Part shown: positions 1 through 4,928 of the stretch, piece after piece
Position numbering within the stretch: position 1 is the stretch's first letter
Layout of the letters: the number at the start of each line of letters is the position of its first letter
Source: Actinomycetes bacterium
GTDB lineage: Bacteria > Actinomycetota > Acidimicrobiia > Acidimicrobiales > RAAP-2
Reading direction: 5' to 3'
DNA: 5,012 bases
Assembly: GCA_021806055.1 (NCBI GenBank)
Contig: JAJZYE010000102.1
Span: forward strand, 1 to 5,012
Notes under the pieces: model-generated
The model's input: only the letters and a program-made list of their open reading frames with translations
The model's database searches: none
Told to the model about the DNA's origin: nothing
Made by a program: the position numbers and the translations under genes

Positions 1-305
1 ACGCTCGAGCCATCATCCTGCTCTCGGAGGGTCGCCTGCTGAACCTCGGCAACGCCACCGGCCACCCGAGCTTCGTGATGAGCAACTCCTTCACCAATCA
101 GGTGATGGCCCAGATCGAGCTGTTCACCCGTCACGAGCAGTACGACGCACGCGTCTACGTGCTGCCCAAGCACCTCGACGAGAAGGTGGCCCGACTCCAC
201 CTGGACGCCCTGGGCGTCCGGCTGACCACCCTCACCAAGACCCAGGCCGACTACCTCGGCGTCCCTGTCGAGGGTCCCTACAAGCCCGACTCCTACCGTT
301 ACTAG
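1..305 (+). CDS. ahcY: S-adenosyl-L-homocysteine hydrolase, C-terminal part (5' end outside window)
   Basis: This is the last ~100 residues of adenosylhomocysteinase. The cytosolic NAD-dependent enzyme reversibly splits S-adenosylhomocysteine into adenosine and homocysteine, clearing the inhibitory product of methyltransferases. The frame is open from base 3 and ends at TAG 303-305. Near the left edge is the family block with [20 protein letters not shown], which contributes to the NAD and substrate site. It is followed by the conserved [17 protein letters not shown] segment. The protein ends in YKPDSYRY. In the family this tail, usually KPDHYRY, reaches into the neighbouring subunit and its Lys and Tyr contact that subunit's NAD. 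Both residues are present here, but Ser replaces the usual His. The gene converges on the nucleoside hydrolase gene, with 97 bp between the two stop codons. Start and promoter are not visible. Identity is secure from the terminal signature alone. Confidence 0.97.
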   Translation, partial: ARAIILLSEGRLLNLGNATGHPSFVMSNSFTNQVMAQIELFTRHEQYDARVYVLPKHLDEKVARLHLDALGVRLTTLTKTQADYLGVPVEGPYKPDSYRY

Positions 306-306
306 C

Positions 307-328
307 CCGCGGCGTTCTCGCACCGCGG
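307..328 (+). terminator. short CCGCGG hairpin just after ahcY stop, weak terminator candidate
   Basis: Two CCGCGG hexamers (307-312 and 323-328) flank a 10-nt loop and can form a 6-bp all-GC stem beginning one base after the ahcY stop codon. No T-run follows. High-GC bacteria often lack the T-run, but such short GC palindromes are also common by chance here, so this is only a weak candidate for ending the ahcY transcript. Confidence 0.25.
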
Positions 329-387
329 ATGCGCCGCACGGTCGGTGAGGGCCGCGCCGGAACGGTGGGGCGAAACAGGACGGTGAC

Positions 388-429
388 CGCGAGAGCCTGG
401 CGCTACGCGTAGCGCGCCAGGCTCTCGCG
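388..429. terminator. strong inverted repeat at the convergent gene ends, likely bidirectional terminator
   Basis: Bases 388-403 (CGCGAGAGCCTGGCGC) are the exact reverse complement of bases 414-429, giving a perfect 16-bp stem with a 10-nt loop. The central part, 400-415 (GCGCTACGCGTAGCGC), is itself a perfect palindrome, so an alternative shorter-loop pairing is possible. The right arm encodes the last codons of the nucleoside hydrolase, and its stop codon (403-405) lies at the loop/stem edge. On the minus strand the arm is followed only by a weak T-containing stretch (CCTGTTTCG), and on the plus strand there is no T-run. The position between converging genes fits a shared terminator. That function is inferred from structure and location. 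Confidence 0.65.
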
Positions 430-1329
430 CAGCACGGCACGAAATCGCTCGGGATCGAGTGACACGCCCACGCGCGTCGTGCTGTGCTCGTGCGCGCGGC
501 GCCGATCGAACCACGTCGCACCGCGCGAGTGCTCGCCACCGGTCTCCACCGCGACCGCCGCCCCCTGGGTCGTGATGGCGGAGGGGTCGATCACCGCGTA
601 GACCGCGGTCGCGTCGTGCATGATGATGTCGCGATTCGCGTACCACCGCTCGTGATAGGCGGCGTAGGGCTCGAGCATCTGCGCGCAGCGCTCCCCCACG
701 TGCGTGCCGAGCCCGCGCAGGAACGCGAGGTCGTCGTCGCGCAGCACCGCCTGGTGCGTGAGGTCCAGGGGTAGCACGGTGATCGGCCAACGACCCGCGA
801 AGACGCGCACCGCTGCCTCGGGATCGGCCCAGATATTGAACTCGGCGGCCGGGGTCACGTTGCCCTGCCAGGAGGCGCCCCCCATCAGGACCAGACGCTC
901 GACGCGCGTGTCGAACAGCGGATCACGCGCGAGTGCCGTCGCGAGGTTCGTGAGCGGGCCGATCGCGATCACGGTGAGCGGCCCCTCGTCGGCCAGACGA
1001 CCGAGCAGCTCGACCGCGGTCTCGGCCGCCTCCGGGGTGCGCGGCTCCTCCCACGCGAGATCGCCCAGCCCGTCGGCGCCGTGGACCTCGCTGGCGTCGC
1101 CCGTCGCCCCCGCGAGGGCGCGCGCGGCGCCTCGCGCGACCAGCACGTCACGGCGTCCCGACAGGTCAACCAGTCGCCGGGCGTTCAGGGTCGTCTTGTC
1201 GATCGCGACGTTGCCCGCCACGGTGGTGAGCGCCACCACGTCGAGGTCGTCGCGGGCCAGCGCGAGCAAAATGGCCACGGCGTCGTCCACCCCCGGGTCC
1301 GTGTCGATCACGACGCGCGTGCGAGCCAC
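403..1329 (-). CDS. nucleoside hydrolase (inosine/uridine-preferring family, IunH/Rih type)
   Basis: This predicted 308-residue enzyme hydrolyses the N-glycosidic bond of ribonucleosides to give free base and ribose. Its length is typical for the family (about 310). The calcium/ribose-binding motif sits at the N-terminus: VVIDTDPGVDDAVA, with D9, D11, D15 and D16. N40 follows in VAGN, then HGADGLGD with H83, GPLTN with T127 (124-128), and NVTPAAEFNIWADPEAA (157-173) with N157, E163 and N165. The late HDA has H238 and D239. These match the metal, ribose and base-side residues of characterised nucleoside hydrolases, and the His-Asp pair points to a group I type enzyme. Base preference (pyrimidine, purine or unusual base) cannot be read from the sequence. 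There is no signal peptide, so it is cytosolic. The GTG start at 1329 is chosen because GGAGGTGGAGG ends one base upstream; a later GTG at 1311 would remove part of the motif region. It overlaps the kinase gene by 22 bp, so it is co-transcribed and probably translationally coupled. Confidence 0.95.
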   Translation of the reverse strand: MARTRVVIDTDPGVDDAVAILLALARDDLDVVALTTVAGNVAIDKTTLNARRLVDLSGRRDVLVARGAARALAGATGDASEVHGADGLGDLAWEEPRTPEAAETAVELLGRLADEGPLTVIAIGPLTNLATALARDPLFDTRVERLVLMGGASWQGNVTPAAEFNIWADPEAAVRVFAGRWPITVLPLDLTHQAVLRDDDLAFLRGLGTHVGERCAQMLEPYAAYHERWYANRDIIMHDATAVYAVIDPSAITTQGAAVAVETGGEHSRGATWFDRRRAHEHSTTRVGVSLDPERFRAVLRESLARYA

Positions 1330-2162
1330 GCCTCCACCTCCGTCCTCGTCGGCAGGGCGCCGCGCGCACCGGGCGCCCGGGTCGCGAGCGACCCCGCAGC
1401 CGTGGCGAAGCGCAACGCCTCACGAGCCTCGACGCCGCACGCGTACTGGGTCGCGTACGCCGCGCAGAACACGTCGCCCGCACCCACGGTATCGACGGGC
1501 TCGACCGGTAGAGCGGGTGCGCGCGCCACCTCGCGCCCGTACCGGTAGTGAACTGCCCCGCGCGCGCCCAGAGTCACGACGCAGTGCGCCAGCGACGCCA
1601 GGTCCAGCGACGCCACCTCGATCTCGTTGGCGATCACCACCGCACAGCGCCCCAGCGTGATCGGATCGACACGCGCCGACGGCGCCACATTCAGCACGAG
1701 GGCGCGGGCCCGACGCGAGACCTCGTCCACCACCGCGGGGGGGATCTCCAGCTGCGCGAGTACCACGTCGAAGTCCTCGAGGGCGACGTTCGACGGGTTC
1801 ACGTCCCCGTTCGCCCCGGGCGCCACGACGATCACGTTCTCGCCCCGGTCGTCCACCGTGATGAGGGCGGTACCGGTCGGGCGCGCGCAGCGCGCGACGC
1901 GCGACACGTCGACGCCGGCGGACGAGAGCTCGCCCACGAGCCACGACCCGGTCTCGTCGTCGCCCACCGCACCCACCATCGCCGTTCGCACCCCGAGGCG
2001 CGCGGCGGCCGCGGCCTGATTCGCCCCCTTGCCACCCGCCAGTCGGGCCAGGTCACCACCCACCACGGTCTCACCGGGGCCCGGTAACCGGGCGACGCGC
2101 ACCACCAGGTCGGCGTTAATGCTCCCGACGACCGCGAGGTGCGGATCGAGCGGCACCGCCAC
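1308..2162 (-). CDS. rbsK: ribokinase-like PfkB-family sugar kinase
   Basis: This is a 284-residue cytosolic kinase of the PfkB/ribokinase family, predicted to phosphorylate ribose at O5 using ATP. Signature 1 is GGKGANQAAAAARLG (43-57) and signature 2 is DTVGAGDVF (224-232), with D230 as catalytic base in the anion-hole loop. The N-terminal VVGSINADLVVRVARLPGPGET block (11-32) closely resembles true ribokinases. The positions that hold ribose in E. coli RbsK have equivalents here: N16, D18, G44-K45, N48, E139 (QLEIP) and D230. NEIEVASL (179-186) and VVTLGARGAV (195-204) are the usual nucleotide-side motifs. It is slightly shorter than E. coli RbsK (309). The start is taken as GTG 2162, 2 bp after the binding-protein stop; GTG 2156 is an alternative. 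The frame stays open upstream only as a shadow of the preceding gene. No clear Shine-Dalgarno is seen, so coupling to the upstream gene is likely. Other PfkB substrates, such as a nucleoside, are possible but less favoured. Confidence 0.9.
   Translation of the reverse strand: MAVPLDPHLAVVGSINADLVVRVARLPGPGETVVGGDLARLAGGKGANQAAAAARLGVRTAMVGAVGDDETGSWLVGELSSAGVDVSRVARCARPTGTALITVDDRGENVIVVAPGANGDVNPSNVALEDFDVVLAQLEIPPAVVDEVSRRARALVLNVAPSARVDPITLGRCAVVIANEIEVASLDLASLAHCVVTLGARGAVHYRYGREVARAPALPVEPVDTVGAGDVFCAAYATQYACGVEAREALRFATAAGSLATRAPGARGALPTRTEVEAWLARAS
1331..1341 (-). promoter_or_regulatory. strong ribosome binding site of the nucleoside hydrolase
   Basis: The minus strand reads GGAGGTGGAGG immediately before the GTG at 1329. 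The GGAGG core at 1341-1337 is 7 nt from the start, which is ideal spacing. It lies inside the 3' end of the kinase gene and settles the start choice. It is the strongest Shine-Dalgarno sequence in the operon, so the last gene may be translated well independently of its upstream neighbour. Confidence 0.8.
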
Positions 2163-2164
2163 GA

Positions 2165-3184
2165 CTAGGGCTGGAACTTGTTGGTGTAGTACGCCGACGG
2201 TGCCGGAACCTTGGTGATCAGGTGCACGCTCTTCAACGCGCGCGCCAACGTCAGCCACTGGGCGTTGGTCTGCGTGAAGTACTGGCCGTGGGCGTTGGTC
2301 AGGAAGGGGATCGTGAGCCGCCAGCCCAGGGCGTTGTAGGCGTTGGTGTACCCGCTCTGCGGGTAGGTCCTGTCGAAGTCCGTCGCGGCGCGCGCCGGGT
2401 TGTGGACGGCCCAGATGGTCGCCTTCTTCACCGCCGAGAGGAAGGCCCGGACCGTGGCGCCGTGGGCCGAGGCGTAGCCCCTGGTGACCGCGTACACCCA
2501 AATGGGGATGTCGGGCGCGCCGACGGCGGTGCCGAGCAGCTCGACCAGCTTGCCCTTCGTGTGCGAACCCACGAAGCCGGGGATCTCGTAGTTCGTGGTC
2601 GACGTCGAGAAGTTGACGCGACCCGCGAGCAGGTCGGTCAGGTCATTGCCGGTGGGGTCGGTCACGACGTTGACCTGGTTGGCCGACAGGCCCGCGTGAC
2701 GTAGCACGAAGGGCAGCATCGCCTCGGTCCAGGTATCGCCGTAGGAGAAGATCTTCTTACCCTTGAGCTCGGCCTTCAGGTTCGACGCGGTGAGCTTCGT
2801 CCCGGGCTTGGCGAAGACCGCCCAGTTGTTGCGCATCGAGTAGTTCGCGACCGAGAGCATCGGCGCGCCCGCGTTCACCGCCACTCCCATGTCCGTCGTC
2901 GTGATGAACCCGATCTGACCAGCACCGGTGGTCAGCATCTTGGTCGTGGTCGAGGTGTCGGGAGGGAACTTCACCGACACCTTGAGCCCGGCGGCGCGAA
3001 AGTACCCCTGATCCTGGGCGACGACCACGGGGATCAACTCGAAGTCGGGTCCCGGGAAGTCGTAGACGAAGGTCACCTTAGTCAACGGCGCCGCGGCGGC
3101 ACCGAGAGTCCCCACCGCGACGGTGAGCGACGTCGCCAGCAGTGAGCCGGTCATGGCGAGGGCGGTCAGGCGCTTGATCTTCAC
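2165..3184 (-). CDS. NMT1/THI5-like ABC transporter substrate-binding protein
   Basis: This 339-residue exported binding protein should capture the substrate outside the membrane and deliver it to the adjacent permease. Residues 1-32 form a Sec signal peptide: a KIKR basic start, a hydrophobic stretch at about 6-28, and an AAAA cleavage region before P33. The mature part follows the NMT1/THI5 (SsuA/TauA/ThiY-like) pattern. PVVVAQDQGYFRAAGLKVSV (52-71) is the classic 'xVAxxxGYFxxxGLxV' block. QIGFITTTDMGVAVNAGAP (90-108) and LKGKKIFSYGDT (140-151) follow, and NDLTDLLAGRVNFSTST (180-196) lines the second lobe. The THI5 cysteine motif is absent, as in bacterial transporters. No cysteine occurs anywhere in the protein, so there is no lipobox, which is unusual for a monoderm binding protein. 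GTG 3184 is preceded by AAAGGAG. Substrate class cannot be read from this family; the downstream kinase and hydrolase suggest a riboside. Confidence 0.92.
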   Translation of the reverse strand: MKIKRLTALAMTGSLLATSLTVAVGTLGAAAAPLTKVTFVYDFPGPDFELIPVVVAQDQGYFRAAGLKVSVKFPPDTSTTTKMLTTGAGQIGFITTTDMGVAVNAGAPMLSVANYSMRNNWAVFAKPGTKLTASNLKAELKGKKIFSYGDTWTEAMLPFVLRHAGLSANQVNVVTDPTGNDLTDLLAGRVNFSTSTTNYEIPGFVGSHTKGKLVELLGTAVGAPDIPIWVYAVTRGYASAHGATVRAFLSAVKKATIWAVHNPARAATDFDRTYPQSGYTNAYNALGWRLTIPFLTNAHGQYFTQTNAQWLTLARALKSVHLITKVPAPSAYYTNKFQP

Positions 3185-3188
3185 GTTG

Positions 3189-3195
3189 CTCCTTT
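3189..3195 (-). promoter_or_regulatory. ribosome binding site of the binding-protein gene
   Basis: The minus strand reads AAAGGAG, then CAAC, then the GTG start at 3184. The match is strong though the spacing (4 nt) is short. It supports the GTG as the real start, directly ahead of the KIKR signal-peptide head. Confidence 0.7.
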
Positions 3196-3223
3196 GCGGT
3201 GGCCGTGGTGGTGCGGTGGCGAC

Positions 3224-3229
3224 ATGCTA
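3224..3229 (-). promoter_or_regulatory. possible internal -10 element (TAGCAT) before the binding-protein gene
   Basis: The 70-bp gap between the permease stop (3255) and the binding-protein start (3184) is the only sizeable spacer inside the operon. It contains TAGCAT on the minus strand, a TAnnnT-type -10 match that would place a transcript start about 33 nt before the GTG. No convincing -35 is present at 16-18 bp. A separate promoter to raise binding-protein levels is plausible, but evidence is weak. Confidence 0.2.
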
Positions 3230-3254
3230 GTGCGCGCCCGGGCTCCTCACACGG

Positions 3255-4103
3255 TCACGGGCGTCGCGACCACCGCCGTCGCGCCACGCTGCGACGCTGC
3301 CAGGGCGTCGCCCAGACCTCGGCGCCAACGACGAGGAGGAACCACGAGATGCCGATCACGGTCATGAGCATCGTCGTGCCGTAGACCGCCGCCGTGTTGA
3401 GGTTGGAGTTGGCGTGCTCCTGGTAGAGCGCCAACGACGAGCCGTCGGAGGCGGCGAGCTCGCCGATGATGGCCCCGGTCACGGCGTAGGTGGCCCCGAT
3501 CTTCAGGCCGCTGAACAGCGGGGTGGTCGTCGCGGGTATCTCGATCTGCAGGAACGTGCGCCACCGCGGGGCGCCGAAGACGCGCGCGAGGTTGATGAGG
3601 TCCTGATCGACGTGGCTGAGTCCGTCGAGCACGTTCACGGTCACCGGGAAGAACACGATCCACGCGACGATCACCACCTTCGGGGCGACCGAAAATCCGA
3701 GGATGAGCACCAGGGGCGCCGCGAGGGCGATGATCGGCACCGCCTGGGAGAGGACCAGGACGGGATAGACGAGGCGCTGGAGAACCGGGACCTTCGCCAT
3801 GATGACGCCGAGCGTCAAGCCCAGTGCCGCCCCGGTGACGAAGCCGTACACCGTCTCACGGATCGTGCCGAGCGTGAGCGGCCACAGCACCGACCAGTTC
3901 TGGGTCACGGCCAGGATGGCCTGACGCGGGCGCGGCGCGATGTACGGCGCGACGTGGAAGACCACCACGATGCCCTGCCACAGCGCGAGGAGCAGCACGA
4001 TCGACAGGAGTGGGATCCCCACGTTGCGCGCCACCGTGCGCCCGGCACGCCCGACGCCCGCGCGTGACCCGCGCGCTGACTCGCCGGGCGTCGGCGCGCT
4101 CAC
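3255..4103 (-). CDS. ABC transporter permease, SsuC/TauC/ThiX-like (BPD_transp_1)
   Basis: This 282-residue integral membrane protein should form the homodimeric channel of the importer. After a ~28-residue basic N-terminus (AGRTVARN), about six membrane segments can be seen: 29-50, ~80-101, 111-135, 141-160, 199-217 and 240-264. The cytoplasmic coupling (EAA) loop at ~172-204 reads LARVFGAPRWRTFLQIEIP, followed by LFSGLKIGATYAVTGAIIGE. This is the characteristic SsuC/TauC/nitrate-type signature that docks on the ATPase. The protein ends in an Arg-rich tail (RRSVARRRWSRR). The start is GTG 4103, overlapping the ATPase stop by 4 bp (GTGA), with a GGGG-rich stretch a few bases upstream. The same frame stays open farther upstream, but that is antisense-like Arg/Ala-rich shadow inside the ATPase gene. 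Family assignment is secure; substrate is unknown. Confidence 0.93.
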   Translation of the reverse strand: MSAPTPGESARGSRAGVGRAGRTVARNVGIPLLSIVLLLALWQGIVVVFHVAPYIAPRPRQAILAVTQNWSVLWPLTLGTIRETVYGFVTGAALGLTLGVIMAKVPVLQRLVYPVLVLSQAVPIIALAAPLVLILGFSVAPKVVIVAWIVFFPVTVNVLDGLSHVDQDLINLARVFGAPRWRTFLQIEIPATTTPLFSGLKIGATYAVTGAIIGELAASDGSSLALYQEHANSNLNTAAVYGTTMLMTVIGISWFLLVVGAEVWATPWQRRSVARRRWSRRP

Positions 4104-4855
4104 GACGCCCCCCCGTGCAGGAGGTGCATGACACGGCTCTTCAACTCGATGAACGTCGCGTCGGTGAGCGTGTCCACCGTGCGCGGGCGCGCCAGGACGT
4201 TCGCGAAGTCGGCCACGACCCGTCCGGGGCGCGGGGACATCACCACCACTCGATCGGAGAGGAAGAGCGACTCGTCGACGTCGTGGGTGATGAACAGTAC
4301 CGTGCGCCCGGTGTCGCGCCACACCTGCAGCAGCCACTGCTGCATCTCGAGTCGGGTCTGCGCGTCCAGCGCCCCGAAGGGCTCGTCCAGCAGGAGCAGC
4401 GGCTGGTGGGTGACTAGCGTGCGCATGAATGCGACGCGCTGACGCATCCCCCCCGACAGCGCACTGGGGTAGTGACGGAGGAACTCGCCGAGTCCGTACT
4501 GCTCCGCGACGCGGCGTGCCTCCGCGCGATCGGCCTCGGTCACCCGACGCGTCAGCCGGGCCGCCATCGTGATGTTGTCCTGCACGGTGCGCCACGGCAC
4601 CAGCAGGTCCTTCTGGAGCATGTAGCCGACGTGACCCGTCGTGTTGGTCACCGTCTTGCCGCCCATGATCACGGCGCCCGAGTCGGGCGCCACGAGCCCG
4701 GCGATGACGTTGAACAGCGTCGACTTGCCGCAACCCGACGGCCCGACGATCGCCACGAACGATCCCTCGTCGACCGAGATCGTCGTGGGCTCGAGGGCTA
4801 CCGTGTCACCGAAGACCTTGCCGACGTCGCGCAACTCCAGCAGCGAGGGGCTCAC
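4100..4855 (-). CDS. ABC transporter ATP-binding protein, SsuB/TauB/ThiZ-like
   Basis: This 251-residue cytoplasmic ATPase should power the importer. All nucleotide-binding motifs are intact: Walker A GPSGCGKST (38-46), Q-loop Q81 (MLQKD), signature LSGGMRQR (133-140), Walker B LLLLDEP (153-159), D-loop GALD (161-164) and H-loop H191 in FITHDVDES. The MLQKDLLVPWRTVQDNI segment and the early DEPFGALDAQTR are typical of the nitrate/sulfonate/taurine/thiamine-precursor group, as is the post-H-loop SDRVVVMSPRPGRV. The start is set at GTG 4855, giving the usual SPSLLELRDVGKVF N-terminus. An in-frame ATG at 4912 would add 19 residues, but those are encoded by the 14-bp tandem repeats and resemble no ABC N-terminus. 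No Shine-Dalgarno precedes 4855, but a TAnnnT box ends 6 nt upstream, so the mRNA may be leaderless. Its stop overlaps the permease start. Confidence 0.93.
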   Translation of the reverse strand: MSPSLLELRDVGKVFGDTVALEPTTISVDEGSFVAIVGPSGCGKSTLFNVIAGLVAPDSGAVIMGGKTVTNTTGHVGYMLQKDLLVPWRTVQDNITMAARLTRRVTEADRAEARRVAEQYGLGEFLRHYPSALSGGMRQRVAFMRTLVTHQPLLLLDEPFGALDAQTRLEMQQWLLQVWRDTGRTVLFITHDVDESLFLSDRVVVMSPRPGRVVADFANVLARPRTVDTLTDATFIELKSRVMHLLHGGAS

Positions 4856-4861
4856 CGCACA

Positions 4862-4867
4862 AATGTA
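4862..4867 (-). promoter_or_regulatory. -10-like hexamer TACATT, candidate leaderless promoter of the operon
   Basis: On the minus strand TACATT is followed by six bases (TGTGCG) and then the GTG start of the ATPase at 4855. This is the TAnnnT-plus-6 spacing of leaderless promoters described in actinobacteria. It fits the absence of a Shine-Dalgarno sequence. No consensus -35 is visible; GCGTCA at 4890-4885 is the nearest by spacing (17 bp) and lies in a repeat copy. The function is inferred. Confidence 0.5.
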
Positions 4868-4905
4868 CCGTGACGCGTGTACCGTGACGCGTGTACCGTG
4901 ACGCG
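4864..4905 (-). repeat. three perfect tandem copies of a 14-bp repeat in the operon promoter region
   Basis: The + strand unit TGTACCGTGACGCG (minus CGCGTCACGGTACA) occurs without mismatch at 4864-4877, 4878-4891 and 4892-4905. The array lies 9 to 50 bases upstream of the ATPase GTG, and its operon-proximal copy supplies the TACA of the -10-like box. The position over the -10/-35 zone suggests binding sites for a regulator of the transporter operon. A neutral tandem duplication cannot be excluded. No riboswitch-like conserved core is seen. Confidence 0.85.
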
Positions 4906-4914
4906 CCGTCACGG
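4896..4914. repeat. 8-bp inverted repeat abutting the tandem array, operator or hairpin
   Basis: CCGTGACG (4896-4903), a 3-nt spacer CGC, and CGTCACGG (4907-4914) form a perfect 8-bp dyad. Its left arm belongs to the distal copy of the 14-bp repeat, and the right arm lies outside the array. It could be an operator dyad, or a hairpin ending the upstream minus-strand gene, whose stop is at 4929. No T-run follows. Confidence 0.5.
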
Positions 4915-4928
4915 CCCGCCCGCGCCGC

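Noticed and set aside
302..790. Minus-strand frame overlapping the hydrolase 3' end and the intergenic region
   Set aside because: Arg/Ala-rich translation in a different frame from the conserved hydrolase; no motif supports it.
704..1660. Long plus-strand open frame (318 codons) opposite the hydrolase and kinase genes
   Set aside because: The product is Arg/Ser/Pro/Thr-rich with no recognisable domain. It lies antisense to two genes with intact catalytic motifs, so it is a GC-rich shadow frame.
2163..2501. N-terminal extension of the kinase into the binding-protein gene
   Set aside because: The frame is open, but the translation is unlike PfkB proteins. The family's VVGSINAD start lies just after GTG 2162, directly after the upstream stop.
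2222..2704. Plus-strand open frame of 160 codons opposite the binding-protein gene
   Set aside because: No domain or export pattern, and it is antisense to a well-supported binding protein.
3414..4067. Plus-strand open frame of 217 codons opposite the permease gene
   Set aside because: It translates to an Asp/Glu/Arg/His-rich low-complexity product antisense to a clear membrane protein; a composition artefact.
4104..4733. N-terminal extension of the permease by about 210 residues as a fusion
   Set aside because: The added sequence is Arg/His/Pro-rich and out of frame within the ATPase gene; GTG 4103 with a GTGA overlap is the natural start.
4864..4905. CRISPR array or plasmid iterons
   Set aside because: The copies are contiguous with no spacers, only 14 bp and three in number, with no cas or replication gene nearby.
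4856..4912. ATPase start at ATG 4912
   Set aside because: It would translate the 14-bp repeats into a 19-residue leader unlike any ABC ATPase N-terminus, and no ribosome binding site was evident there.
4856..4928. TPP or other vitamin riboswitch upstream of the ThiXYZ-like transporter
   Set aside because: The region is only 73 bp and mostly tandem repeat. The CTGAGA-type TPP core and other familiar aptamer cores are absent.
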